Below are positions 29,601-37,804 of a DNA stretch of 64,000 nt, piece after piece. Within the stretch, counting starts at the first letter, position 1. Each line of letters starts with the position of its first letter. The position numbers and the translations under genes are program-made. This stretch comes from Nitrosospira sp. Nsp14 (GTDB taxonomy: Bacteria > Pseudomonadota > Gammaproteobacteria > Burkholderiales > Nitrosomonadaceae), in assembly GCF_900113575.1 (NCBI RefSeq), contig NZ_FOPV01000004.1:62001-126000 (forward strand). The letters are read 5' to 3'. A model generated the notes under the pieces. The model did not search any database and was not told the origin of the DNA. It saw only the letters and a program-made list of their open reading frames with translations.

Positions 29601-32382
29601 CATACGGCAGGGAAGCCAACGCGAATATAGCCTGGCCAAAATTCCGTTTTGCCGTGCGCGAGGAGATAATGAGATGCTGTCGCCAGGGAACTTCAAGCGG
29701 CTTGCTCGACAAATCTGAAACAACTGCTGTCACTGCCGGAAGGGCGAGCACGAAAATTACCACGCTGGTCCAGAACGCTGGCTCCGGTAAGATGATCCAT
29801 CCGAGCAAGACCAACAGCACCAGGGCGACCGGCACCAAGCTGCGACGAAGATTATCCATCAGCTTCCATCGCGACAATGCCGATAAAAGATTAGGCTGAT
29901 AATCACCGTGCGCGCCGGGTACGCGCCATAGCAGCCAGCTTGCGAGTTGCCAGTCTCCGCGTATCCATCGATGGCGCCTGCTGACATCAGCACGATAACT
30001 GAATGGGAACTCTTCGTACAACTGAACGTCGCTCAACAAACCCGAGCGGACGTAACAGCCCTCGAGGAGGTCATGGCTCAAAATGCGGTTCTCGGGAAAA
30101 CGGCGGCAGAGTGTGCGCTCGAAGGCGTCGATGTCATAAATTCCCTTGCCTATGAACGACCCTTCGTAGAACAGATCCTGATATACATCCGAGACAATAC
30201 GGGTATAGGGATCGATGCCAGCCTCTCCGCCAAAGAGGCGCGCGTATTCCGACCGGTTTGTGCTGGAGAGGTTCACCCCTATCCGTGGCTGCAGAATTCC
30301 ATACCCCTCGGTAACACGGTCAAAATCTCCTTCTGCACAAGGGAGATCGAGCCGTGGCCGGTTTAAGGGATGAGCCATTGCACCCACCAATTGATGAGCT
30401 GTCTCGCGGGGCAACTGCGTGTCGGTATCGAGGGTGATGACATACCTGACTTCCGATAACACCGCTGTGTTGCCGACGATTGCGGAAAACGCATCGCTCC
30501 CTCCCCCACGCAAAAACGCGTTCAGGTCGGCAAGTTTCCCGCGTTTGCGCTCGTGGCCCATCCAGGCCTGTTCGTGGGGATTCCATCGACGCGGACGATG
30601 AAACAGGAAAAATGGATCGCCGCTATCGCCCGTGGGGCGCGCTCCTTTCTCCGCACTGTCATCCGCGCCCGCACGGTGGGCATATTTTTTATTCAGAGCC
30701 TCGATACTTGTTTGCGCAAGCTGCAATAAGGAGTCGTCTTCCGGAAGCTTTTCCTGGGCCGCGTCGCGAAAATCACTCAACAGGGCGAAAGAAAGATTGT
30801 TGTCCTGATTTGCCAAGAATTTAACTTCAAGCGCCTCGACAAGCCGGCTCACCTCCGACTCGTTGGCAAGGATGGTTGGGACCACCACCAGTGTCCGAAA
30901 TTCGGGCGGGATTCCCTTGGCGAAATCCATACGCGGCAGCGAATGGGGCGTCACCAGCAGAGAAGAGAGCCAATTGACCAGCGCTATGGCGACTTGACTC
31001 ATCGCGAATAATGACAAAACCGCCAGCAAGCCCAATAGCCAGCCATTCGCGCCCTCCGCCTGCGCTTCCACGACGAGGTTTAGGGTCAACGGTAGCGTGA
31101 TGAGCGCGATTGCACCAAGGTAACTGAACAACGGGTAGCGCCGGGCTATCCTGAAAAACCGCTCTGATACCGGGAGCTGAACCGGTACCGCCGTTTCAAG
31201 GATGGGCAATCCCGAGTCAACCAGATAAAAACCGACGTGCGCCCTCGCATTCCCGTGCCCGCTTGCCTCGGCCTCGCGCGCCAATCGCAGGGCTTCACGC
31301 GCCACGTCAACTTCCGATAATTGACTTGTCCTAGCCAAACGCTCTACAGCGTGCCGGTAGCGATCACGGCTGGAAAAATCCATGCGCCCATAAACCCCGC
31401 CCGGATCCTCACGCAACGTTCGTTCGACAATGCTGATGGCTTCTACAAATTCGCGCCAGTCGATTGCGCCCAAGGTGCGCAAACTATGAATGCTGTTCGA
31501 AATGGAAACCTGATCGGCCGCTTGCTGCTGATTCCCGAGTTGCACCATCTGATCGATGGTCTGGTTTGATTCCGCAAGCCTTTGCTCGATCCACGTTAAC
31601 GGAAGCGCCAGGGAAGGGCCCTGTCCCTGCAAGCGACGCGCCAGTTCCGAAATAAAAGAGGTCGTCATTGGAGGATCAGACCGGGCCATATCGGCGATGA
31701 TGAGCACCAGGCTCTTCGGATCTTTGTCTGCGACGCGCGTGATCTCGTCAGCCCAGCTATCGGCGAGACTACGATCTATTCGTCCGGCGGCGACACGTAC
31801 GCCGACACGGCGGAGATTCTCAATCAATGACAACCTTAGCATGATCGGGATCGCCCATAATTCCCCCAGTCGAAGGTTGGCGACCCCCTGATATGCCGCG
31901 ATAAAACGCCTCAGACTCTCCGTGTCCACCCTTCCATCGCCGTGCGAGACGGCCTGAAGAGCAATGTCATAAACTCGCGGCAGGCCTGCGGAGGTGCCAT
32001 TTGCAAGGAGCGGCAATTCGCGGCTATAACTCTTGGGGAGGTGCCGCTTGGCGAGGCGGATCTGCTCCTCGATCAGATAGAAATTGTCGTACAGCCACTC
32101 GCCGGCGGGGGTTAGCAGCTGATCAGCCGCGGCGGCTTCCGTTAGCACCCTGCCAATGGCGAATAACTTGCTCTCATTCTCATCCAACCGGGCCAGGAGC
32201 TGATCCGTCCCTCGGCCAGACGACAACTCGTGCGAGGCCGCAAGGATCCCGCCGTACAACTCCATCTGATCGGCGCTGAATAACTCGGACCGCAGGGGCA
32301 ACTCTTCCCTGATTGGCACGCGTTGGGTGCGAAAACCACGATAGCGGGTCGCGAAGCGAAGCAAAAGCTCAGAAACAGTCAT
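23674..32382 (-). CDS. ndvB: Cyclic beta-1,2-glucan synthase (NdvB/ChvB/Cgs type)
   Basis: Giant inner-membrane enzyme (2902 residues; rhizobial and Brucella homologues are about 2800-2870) that starts on a protein primer, elongates, cyclises and trims beta-1,2-glucan from UDP-glucose for the periplasm. Membrane segments fall near residues 415-475, 845-885 and 980-1025. The family 84 glycosyltransferase core has TLDTDTQLPRE near 650 and RRHRWIRGDWQ near 806. A glycoamylase-like region (HRLDQSYYDLLASEAR, ESGYNAVD) lies near 1350-1460. C-terminal GH94 cellobiose-phosphorylase-like repeats include GTGDWNDGMN near 2577, the chain-length control module. No exporter gene (ndvA) is adjacent; the ABC protein at 45074 is the only candidate here. 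Two Crp-type genes flank it. Confidence 0.92.
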   Translation of the reverse strand: MTVSELLLRFATRYRGFRTQRVPIREELPLRSELFSADQMELYGGILAASHELSSGRGTDQLLARLDENESKLFAIGRVLTEAAAADQLLTPAGEWLYDNFYLIEEQIRLAKRHLPKSYSRELPLLANGTSAGLPRVYDIALQAVSHGDGRVDTESLRRFIAAYQGVANLRLGELWAIPIMLRLSLIENLRRVGVRVAAGRIDRSLADSWADEITRVADKDPKSLVLIIADMARSDPPMTTSFISELARRLQGQGPSLALPLTWIEQRLAESNQTIDQMVQLGNQQQAADQVSISNSIHSLRTLGAIDWREFVEAISIVERTLREDPGGVYGRMDFSSRDRYRHAVERLARTSQLSEVDVAREALRLAREAEASGHGNARAHVGFYLVDSGLPILETAVPVQLPVSERFFRIARRYPLFSYLGAIALITLPLTLNLVVEAQAEGANGWLLGLLAVLSLFAMSQVAIALVNWLSSLLVTPHSLPRMDFAKGIPPEFRTLVVVPTILANESEVSRLVEALEVKFLANQDNNLSFALLSDFRDAAQEKLPEDDSLLQLAQTSIEALNKKYAHRAGADDSAEKGARPTGDSGDPFFLFHRPRRWNPHEQAWMGHERKRGKLADLNAFLRGGGSDAFSAIVGNTAVLSEVRYVITLDTDTQLPRETAHQLVGAMAHPLNRPRLDLPCAEGDFDRVTEGYGILQPRIGVNLSSTNRSEYARLFGGEAGIDPYTRIVSDVYQDLFYEGSFIGKGIYDIDAFERTLCRRFPENRILSHDLLEGCYVRSGLLSDVQLYEEFPFSYRADVSRRHRWIRGDWQLASWLLWRVPGAHGDYQPNLLSALSRWKLMDNLRRSLVPVALVLLVLLGWIILPEPAFWTSVVIFVLALPAVTAVVSDLSSKPLEVPWRQHLIISSRTAKRNFGQAIFALASLPYEAYFSLDAIWRTHVRLFITRRRLLEWTPSHAVERESESAVAKTRRAGVANTFRTMWIAPAIALGAATAIAVSAPLTLIVAMPLLLLWAGFPVIAWWVSQPLRPRAAELNVAQILFLRQIARRTWYFFETFVGPKENWLPPDNFQEHPVATVAHRTSPTNMGLSLLANLAAYDFGYISTGQLVERTTNTLRSMETLERYAGHFYNWYDTQTKAPLTRYVSTVDSGNLAGHLLTLRAGLLEIIDTPVIREQVFLGLGETFRILQEEAGSGAVPSLAQFEQALVTATGVRLITIASARADLDWLASCSRDILRELSGQPSATAGSEAIEWAQALNRQCESALSELIDLLPQNLLTAATADEDAATQTSGMPSLRQLADQSSPLARDWVATIERLASQSGEMAQMKYGFLFNHAQRQLAIGYNVGEHRLDQSYYDLLASEARLCNFVAIAQGELPQESWFALGRLLTTYGGEAALLSWSGSMFEYLMPLLVMPTFDNTLLDQTCKAAVRRQIDYGEERSVPWGISESGYNAVDVQFNYQYRAFGVPGLGLKRGLGEDLVVAPYACVLALMVEAEAACDNLQQMAADGIAGRFGFYEAVDYTPSRLRRGETRAVVRSFMAHHQGMSLLSLAYLLLDKPMQRRFTAEPLFRATMLLLQERIPKASVIRTPAAELPDVKVVKELPEMPLRLLSSANTPVPEVQLLSNGRYHVMVTNAGGGRSRWRDLAVTRWREDSTRDNWGNFCYLRDVATGEFWSNTYQPTCKEPKRYGVVFSEGRVEFRRRDLDFDTHTEITVSPEDDIEIRRVRITNRAWTRRSIEITSYAEVVLAPPSADAQAPSFGNLFVQTEILADRHAILCSRRPRSHTDLVPWMLHLMTVHGVETEKVSYETDRKAFIGRGNDVSAPSALTDAAPLSGSAGSVLDPIVAIRKLVTIDPGESATIDIVTGAGDSRHAVMHLVEKYQDHHLKNRVFDLAWTHSLVVLRQLNATEADAQLYGRLAGSVLYANTYLRAEAAVLSKNQRSQSGLWGYAISGDLPIVLLQVSEADSIQLVRQLIQAHAYWRVKGLAVDLVIWNEDHSSYRQVLHDHIMGLVAGSAEAHLLDRPGGIFLRRAEQIAPEDRILLQTVARVIILDSKGSLNEQLTRRVPTELPEARPRSLQSRRPAPGQGPPLPHRELLFFNGLGGFTRDGREYVITLEQGQTTPAPWANIIANPQLGTVISESGQAYTWCDNAHEFRLTPWNNDPVCDHGGEAYYLRDEENDYFWSPCPLPKRGETPYVIRHGFGYSAFEHTEVGIRSELLVYVATEAPVKFAVLTVHNESGRSRKISATGCIEWVLGDLPEKGRMHVVSEIDADSGVMLARNPYNNEFNGRVAFFDVDDEERSVTGDRTEFIGRNGKLSDPAAMAAKKLSGRVGPGLDPCGAIRVAFELLDGQTRQIVFRLGVGTDAGDALKVAQRFRGQAVAQEVREAVHRYWEHTLRAVQVETPDPSVNVMMNGWLVYQVMACRLWGRSGYYQSGGAFGFRDQLQDVMALVHAEPALLREHLLRAASRQFVEGDVQHWWHPPGGRGIRSRCSDDYLWLPLAACRYVATTGDIEVLDETVSYLEGRPVAADEESYYDLPIHSGQTSTLYEHCVRALVHGLRFGEHGLPLMGTGDWNDGMNLVGFHGRGESVWLAFFLYDILIQFSELATRHGDATFAGRCQKEAGILQANIEQHAWDGNWYRRAYFDDGTPLGSTTNQECRIDSVSQSWSVLSGAAPKERQRQAMEAVNQHLVRGDAKLIQLLDPPFDQSPLNPGYIKGYVPGVRENGGQYTHAAVWTTMAFAMLGDQERAWKLLAMINPVNHTRTQETVAVYKVEPYVVAADVYAVLPHVGRGGWSWYTGSAGWLYRLMLETLLGVMLEGGKLHLKPCLPSEWDRFTLDYRYKETTYHITVLRAGGMSKAGIAIDGVDQSNNFVSLVDDRVSHAVEVRIGAAEGETAE

Positions 32383-33067
32383 GCGCCCCAGCCTTGAAGT
32401 CGATTATTCCCCTGTACTAAACTAGTGATAATGATCGTCCCGACGTTGGTCGAAGAATACGTGGAACGCACCGACGTCCTATTGTCGTCATGATCTCAGA
32501 ATACACTAGCACGCTATAACGACCGCAGGTCCAACCTTTCTCGGCTGCGAATCGTATGGAATATGAATAAAAAAGGAAGAGGAGATGTTGGATATTGTCG
32601 AGCTCTCTCTTGTAAGCACGATTTTTTGCGAAAGGAGTGCCGTTTCGCCGATCTCCACCGCATCATTATCCAAGTGACACGAAAGAACAACCAAGAACTG
32701 CATGCCATTCCGTCCTGCGCCGCCTGTCTCATGGCTAATGATATGCCAAATTGCGGCATTGCGAGCGCATTGTTGCCGCGCCCCAGTGGGTTCGCTCGGC
32801 AGTGGCCCCGTAACCGCTTGCCGAAAGCTTGCTGAAGATATTAAAAAACCGGCTCATCAGTAGTATGTACGCTACCGCACAAAAATGCTGGCATATTAAT
32901 GGAATACTTGAAAAGCTATCCATAGCCAAAAAAAATTTCACGGGAATACATGCTATTATAAGTTTGGATGGGAACCAGCCCGGTGAGGAATGGGAGCGCC
33001 GGGCACATGCAGACTTTCGATTATTGTGCCCCCAGGCTGCGCTTATTTTTACAGATTTCTGTATCGA
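32383..33067. other. 685-bp intergenic region
   Basis: Divergent gap between the glucan synthase gene and the Crp-type regulator. It is relatively AT-rich in its right half and has a TATTATAAG element near 32954, but no matching -35 box. An open frame at 32563-32835 lacks a ribosome binding site and resembles nothing I know, so I do not call it. The region must hold the promoters of both neighbours. Confidence 0.4.
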
Positions 33068-33796
33068 ATGCTAAGCTCTCCCCCACATCAGCCCAACCAG
33101 AACCGACTTCTCGCCGCCCTTCCGGTAGCCGAGTTCGAGCGTCTGAAACCCCATCTGGAGCTGGTCCATCTGCCGCTTGGCGACGTCTTATGCGAGTCGG
33201 GCGGACGACTGTCTTACGTCTACTTCCCCATTTCTACCATCATCTCCTTGCACTATATACTGGAGAATGGCGCATCGTCCGAAATCGCAGGAGTGGGCAA
33301 TGAAGGCATGCTCGGCGTTTCCCTGTTTATGGGCGGCGAGAGCACCCCGAGCTGGGCCACTGTGCAAACGGCTGGGCATGGCTATAGGCTGAAGGCGGCG
33401 CTGTTGATGCAGGAGTTCAACCAGGGAGGATCCGTGCAGCGCCTGCTGTTGCGTTACACTCAGGCGCTCATCACGCAAATCTCTCAAACAGCGGTGTGTA
33501 ATCGCCATCACACAATCGAGCAGCAGCTCAGCCGCTGGCTGCTGCTAACGCTGGACCGACTGAATTCCGAGGAACTCATCATGACCCAGGAATTGATTGC
33601 CAGCATGCTAGGCGTTCGTCGCGAGGGCATTACCGAAGCCGCGGGCAAGTTGCAACAGGCGGGTATTATTCGCTACCGCCGCGGCCATATCACAGTGCTT
33701 GACCGGAGCGGATTGGAAAAGCATGTGTGCGAATGCTATGAAGTCGTAAGAAAAGAATTTGAACGACTTATACGCGACGTGGGAAACGTCCGATAG
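33068..33796 (+). CDS. Crp/Fnr family transcriptional regulator
   Basis: Cytosolic regulator of 242 residues with an N-terminal cyclic-nucleotide-type beta-roll (about 15-125) and a C-terminal winged helix. The recognition region is LIMTQELIASMLGVRREGITEAAGKL near residues 177-200 (key part GVRREGITEAAGKL). The effector domain lacks the cAMP ligand set and belongs to the Crp group whose effector is unknown. I start at ATG 33068, which aligns with the paralogue at 22931; an upstream in-frame ATG at 32990 is possible and neither has a convincing ribosome binding site. The divergent 8.7-kb glucan synthase gene is an obvious candidate target, by position only. Confidence 0.85.
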   Translation: MLSSPPHQPNQNRLLAALPVAEFERLKPHLELVHLPLGDVLCESGGRLSYVYFPISTIISLHYILENGASSEIAGVGNEGMLGVSLFMGGESTPSWATVQTAGHGYRLKAALLMQEFNQGGSVQRLLLRYTQALITQISQTAVCNRHHTIEQQLSRWLLLTLDRLNSEELIMTQELIASMLGVRREGITEAAGKLQQAGIIRYRRGHITVLDRSGLEKHVCECYEVVRKEFERLIRDVGNVR

Positions 33797-34176
33797 ACTG
33801 GGCTATTTGGGCGCTATGAATAAGCCCGATAAGCTCTGTCTGAGCTTAGCAGATCAAATTGGCGCAGCATAACCTGAGCCCACCGCATCGGCTCAGGCCG
33901 CCGTATCACTCCCCCTCCTGATCTCGATCTCCCTCGCCGTATAACCCCCTGGATGGAGAGGCTTCTGCAACATCACTCCCCTTCCTCCATATACAGTTTG
34001 CGGCCTGGAGAGCGGAACACCTTTCAATCTTATCGGATTTCTCTCATTTATTTATCGTATCAACCTACTTATATGCATCTTGAGAATGAGAATGAATATG
34101 TGTGCTGACGTACCGAACGGTCGCAGTAGCAGAAGTATGATTGTGTTCACTTCTGATGCTTTGCACACCGAGGTTT
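33797..34176 (+). other. Intergenic region with hairpin terminator 33830-33848
   Basis: Between the Crp-type gene and asmA. A 7-bp perfect stem TAAGCTC / GAGCTTA (33830-33836, 33842-33848) with a 5-base loop is a probable terminator. The remaining sequence is pyrimidine-rich (many CTCCCC stretches) and shows no gene. Confidence 0.5.
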
Positions 34177-36171
34177 ATGCTGGCCATGCGAGCTCGTACA
34201 CGAAGGTTACTGCCAGTCATTGGCATTTTATTTCTGCTCATTGTCATACTCGCAGTCTGGTTCGACTGGAATATGATCAAACCGTACGCGGAACGGCAGG
34301 TCACTGAGAAGACCGGTCGGGAATTCGTAATTCGAGGTGACCTCGATGTCAGCTTGTCGCTCAACCCCTTGATTAGCGCGGAGGGAATTTCGCTGGCGAA
34401 TGCCGAATGGGGTACCGAACAGCCAATGCTCGACGTTGGCAAAGCGTCGTTTCGGATCAGCCTGTGGGATCTGATCCTTGGAGATATCGTGCTCCCGGAA
34501 GTATCGATTTCCAGTCCAAAAATCATTCTGGAAAAAAGCGAGGACGGGAAGCGGAACTGGGACCTGAAAAAGCCGGAAGAAGAAGTCGAACCGCCAAAAA
34601 TTGGCAGGCTGGCCATCGACGATGGCAAGCTTATCTTTCGAGACCCAAAGACCAAGACGGATGTGCATGTAACCATATCCACCAATTCCGGGGTGGCAGG
34701 GGGCGAAATGCCATTGAACGTAGCTGCGGAGGGCACATATGCGGATTTGACTTTTTCGGCTCAAGCCCTGGGCGGCGAATTGACCTCCCTGACGGACAAG
34801 ACCATCCCCTATCCTATCAAAGCGCGGGCGGAAATAGGAACGACGCGCGCAACGGCGGAGGGAACCATTACCGGGCTGCAGGAATTGGCGTCCATGAACC
34901 TGAGCCTAACCATTGAGGGCGACGATATGTCCACCCTCTACCCGATAGCGGGCATCGTCTTCTTCCCCTCCCCGCCCTATCGTATTTCCGGAAACCTCAC
35001 ACATCAAAAAACCGAGTGGGCCATGAAGGGCTTTTCGGGGGAGGTAGGCAGCAGCGACATGGGCGGTGATCTGGTTTTCGATACCGGGGGTGAACGGCCG
35101 ATGCTGCGCGGCGAAGTAATATCGAAAGTTCTCGACCTCCACGATTTAAAGGGCACGATCGGCGCCAGAAAGGCTCCTCAGCCTCAGGATAGCCCGCAGG
35201 AGAAGCTAAAGAAGAAAGCTTCCATCGAAGCGCAAAAAGATCGCTTGCTACCCGATCAGGAGTTCAGGGTGGATCGGCTAAAGGCGATGGACGCGGACGT
35301 CAAGTTTACCGGGGAGTCGATTCGTAACGAGGATTTGCCGGTCGAGCACGTCGTTACCCATCTCAAGGTCGACAACGGTCTCATGACCATCGACCCCCTC
35401 GACTTCGCGGTCGCAGGTGGAAACATCGTAGGCTCGGTAACGATAAACGGACGCGAGGAGATCCCGTCTGGGGAAGCCAGGATCGATATGAAGCGGCTCC
35501 AGTTACCCAAACTTTTGCCCAAGGTCGAGCTTACCCACGGGAGCGCCGGCTTGATAGGGGGTGCAACCAGGATAAAAGCGCATGGCAAGTCCGTGGGCGG
35601 CCTGTTGGGATCGGCTGACGGACGCTTCTCGTTAATCATGTCGGGCGGTCAAATAAGTAACTTGTTGCTTGAGATTATTGGGCTCGACGCAGCCGAGGTG
35701 ATCAAATTCCTCTTTGCGGGCGATAAAAACGTCCCGGTTCGTTGCGCCGTCCTCGATTTCGCCGTCAGCAAAGGCGTAATGACCGCCGAAAGTTTCGTTA
35801 TCGATACGGCAGATACGAATATCCTTGGCGAAGGTCAGATAAGCTTGCTCGAGGAAACCATCAAGATGAAGCTGTCGCCGGAGCCAAAAGACGTCAGTAT
35901 ATTAAGTCTTCGCACGCCTGTTCATATCACCGACACGTTCAAAAACCCCACGATATATCCCGACAAAATGCTCGCCATCCGCATCGGTGCGGCAGCCCTG
36001 CTCGGCGCGCTCGCGACTCCGTTCGCCGCGCTGATACCGTTGATCGAGACAGCTCCCGGCGAAGATGCCAACTGTAAGGCACTCATCGCGTCGGTGAAGC
36101 AACCGCTGAAAACAAAAAAGGAAAATAAGAAAAAAACCGAAGCCAAGAAACCTGTATTCAAGGAGCCATAG
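34177..36171 (+). CDS. AsmA family protein
   Basis: Membrane-anchored periplasmic protein of the AsmA/TAM group, now viewed as lipid-transfer or envelope-assembly proteins. One N-terminal helix (RRLLPVIGILFLLIVILAVW) is followed by a long beta-rich region with the family pattern YAERQVTEKTGREFVIRGDL and LSLNPLISAEGISLANAEWG. Near the C-terminus, an AsmA_2-like stretch (GGRFSLIMSGG-like: ADGRFSLIMSGGQISNLLLE region) is present, and the end is Lys-rich. The start is uncertain: the frame opens with TTG 34141, while ATG 34177 and ATG 34186 both lie just before the helix. I use 34177, about 664 residues. Confidence 0.82.
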   Translation: MLAMRARTRRLLPVIGILFLLIVILAVWFDWNMIKPYAERQVTEKTGREFVIRGDLDVSLSLNPLISAEGISLANAEWGTEQPMLDVGKASFRISLWDLILGDIVLPEVSISSPKIILEKSEDGKRNWDLKKPEEEVEPPKIGRLAIDDGKLIFRDPKTKTDVHVTISTNSGVAGGEMPLNVAAEGTYADLTFSAQALGGELTSLTDKTIPYPIKARAEIGTTRATAEGTITGLQELASMNLSLTIEGDDMSTLYPIAGIVFFPSPPYRISGNLTHQKTEWAMKGFSGEVGSSDMGGDLVFDTGGERPMLRGEVISKVLDLHDLKGTIGARKAPQPQDSPQEKLKKKASIEAQKDRLLPDQEFRVDRLKAMDADVKFTGESIRNEDLPVEHVVTHLKVDNGLMTIDPLDFAVAGGNIVGSVTINGREEIPSGEARIDMKRLQLPKLLPKVELTHGSAGLIGGATRIKAHGKSVGGLLGSADGRFSLIMSGGQISNLLLEIIGLDAAEVIKFLFAGDKNVPVRCAVLDFAVSKGVMTAESFVIDTADTNILGEGQISLLEETIKMKLSPEPKDVSILSLRTPVHITDTFKNPTIYPDKMLAIRIGAAALLGALATPFAALIPLIETAPGEDANCKALIASVKQPLKTKKENKKKTEAKKPVFKEP

Positions 36172-36302
36172 CAACGCATCAGCCTTTCCTTGTGCCAGGG
36201 ACTTGCGTGGAAGCAGTAATCGTTGTATTGCGCGAAGTTCTTTTTTAAACGGCCGGTCGCGCCGTTAGGTTCGATCAATTAATTCTGAAAAGGAGGCACA
36301 CC

Positions 36303-36479
36303 ACGCCACGAGGCGACAAGTCCGCTTATACCGACAAGCAGAAACGTCAGGCGAAACATATTGAAGAAGGGTATGCGCAAAAGGGCGTTCCTGAGGATGA
36401 GGCAAAGCGGCGCGCCTGGGCTACGGAGAACAAGCTGGCGGGGGGCGGAAAAAAAATCGGGATCGGACAAGGAATCTAA
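36303..36479 (+). CDS. Small basic stress-type protein with ACG start codon
   Basis: A 58-codon frame after a perfect AGGAGG (36291-36296) reads (M)PRGDKSAYTDKQKRQAKHIE, then GYAQKGVPEDEAKRRAWAT and NKLAGGGKKIG. It matches a family of small hydrophilic proteins of about 60-80 residues often labelled plasmid stabilisation proteins. At the expected ATG the DNA has ACG, seven bases from AGGAGG. Near the end, a run of eight A (36449-36456) puts the tail out of register. Read with seven A, it would continue SGSDKESKKH and stop at 36489, a more family-like ending. It is therefore either a gene using a rare ACG start and A-run slippage, or a decaying one. Confidence 0.6.
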   Translation, partial: TPRGDKSAYTDKQKRQAKHIEEGYAQKGVPEDEAKRRAWATENKLAGGGKKIGIGQGI

Positions 36480-36591
36480 AAAACACTGAACGACGGTTCT
36501 GATCCCGTCTCGTTGCATTTTCACGTTTCCCGATAACGAATCGCCATTCTGGCCACATCCATTGTTTATCGATATTAATGAGGGGTTAATC

Positions 36592-37449
36592 ATGGAGAAA
36601 GAGAAAAAAATTCCTGAACAACATCAAAAACGACAACCGGGGATCGAGACCGAGATGACGCCCGAGCCCGACTCAACCGTTGAAGGATATAAAGGCAGCG
36701 GCAAGCTGGAATCAAAGGTCGCGATTATCACGGGTGGAGATAGCGGCATCGGCCGCGCTGTCGCAGTTGCGTTCGCGAAGGAAGGCGCAGACATCGTTGT
36801 GGTCTATCTGAACGAGCACGGCGACGCAAACGATACCAAAAAGGAAGTCGAGCAATGCGGAAAAAGATGCGTATTAATTGCGGGCGACGTGGGCAATGAA
36901 GACTTCTGTACCGAGGTCATGGCAAAAACGCTCTCGGAGTTCGGTCATATCGAGATTCTGGTCAATAATGCGGCCGAGCAGCATGTTCGGGAAGACATCA
37001 TGGATATCGATAATACCCAGCTTGAGAAAACTTTCCGCACTAATATCTTCTCCATGTTTTACATGGTAAAGGCCGTGCTGCCCCGCCTGAAAGAGGGGGC
37101 GCGAATAATCAACACTACCTCCGTCACTGCGTATAAAGGCAGCGCCCATCTGCTCGACTATTCCGCCACCAAAGGCGCGATCGTGGCGTTTACACGATCA
37201 TTGTCATTGCAATTAGTCGAGCGCCAAATTCTGGTGAATGCAGTCGCGCCGGGTCCCATATGGACCCCATTGATTCCTTCCACGTTCCCGCCCGAGAAAG
37301 TCGGCAAGTTTGGGGAAAATGTTCCAATGAAACGGCCGGGCCAGCCTGACGAAGTCGCGCCGTGTTATGTTTTTCTCGCTTCGAAAGATTGTTCCTATAT
37401 TTCAGGTCAGGTCCTGCATCCCAATGGCGGCAATATTGTAAATGGATAG
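36592..37449 (+). CDS. SDR family oxidoreductase (YghA/GsiB-neighbour stress type)
   Basis: NAD(P)-dependent short-chain dehydrogenase of the long-N-terminus group that includes E. coli YghA and Bacillus general stress proteins; substrate unknown. It has a hydrophilic N-terminal extension (QKRQPGIETEMTPEPDS), nucleotide-binding TGGDSGIG near residue 50, structural NNAAEQ, and catalytic Ser (TTSVTAYKG) and YSATKGA with Tyr and Lys. The C-terminus is SGQVLHPNGG. ATG 36592 has GAGGGG six bases upstream; the frame extends to 36562 but without support. Length 285. It sits among other stress-related small genes. Confidence 0.9.
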   Translation: MEKEKKIPEQHQKRQPGIETEMTPEPDSTVEGYKGSGKLESKVAIITGGDSGIGRAVAVAFAKEGADIVVVYLNEHGDANDTKKEVEQCGKRCVLIAGDVGNEDFCTEVMAKTLSEFGHIEILVNNAAEQHVREDIMDIDNTQLEKTFRTNIFSMFYMVKAVLPRLKEGARIINTTSVTAYKGSAHLLDYSATKGAIVAFTRSLSLQLVERQILVNAVAPGPIWTPLIPSTFPPEKVGKFGENVPMKRPGQPDEVAPCYVFLASKDCSYISGQVLHPNGGNIVNG

Positions 37450-37804
37450 GGAAAAAGGAATGTGCCGTCAACGCGCGAACGATGTAGGAGACTGGCCGCG
37501 GAGTTTTAACATCCCCCTTCTTGGGCGCAGCCCGGCACCAGCGGCTAAAGCAAAAAAGCTTCCGTCCTTGTTCCGTGTTGCCAGGCCTCTGGTGAACGAA
37601 GGCGAGCAGGTCGCGTTCTGCCATGGTACGGGCGTTCAGAAAGATATCCTCTTCCCGCACGAGGATGACTCAGGTAAGCTATGATGCTCCACTGTTGTAT
37701 CAGGTCAGCGCCAGTGAGGGTGCCGAAAAAAAACGAAATCGCATCTTTACCCGGCCCGAAGTTTAACCTTTAGCCCTACCGGCTGACAAACAGGGGCACC
37801 AAGT
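37450..37804. other. 355-bp intergenic region
   Basis: No supported gene. A plus-strand open frame 37442-37684 overlaps the SDR stop and resembles no family I recognise. I see no clear terminator or promoter. Confidence 0.35.

Noticed and set aside
32563-32835. 90-codon open frame in the gap upstream of the Crp-type gene
   Set aside because: No ribosome binding site and no resemblance to known families; composition looks non-coding.
37442-37684. 80-codon open frame after the SDR gene
   Set aside because: Overlaps the SDR stop, lacks family resemblance and a convincing ribosome binding site.
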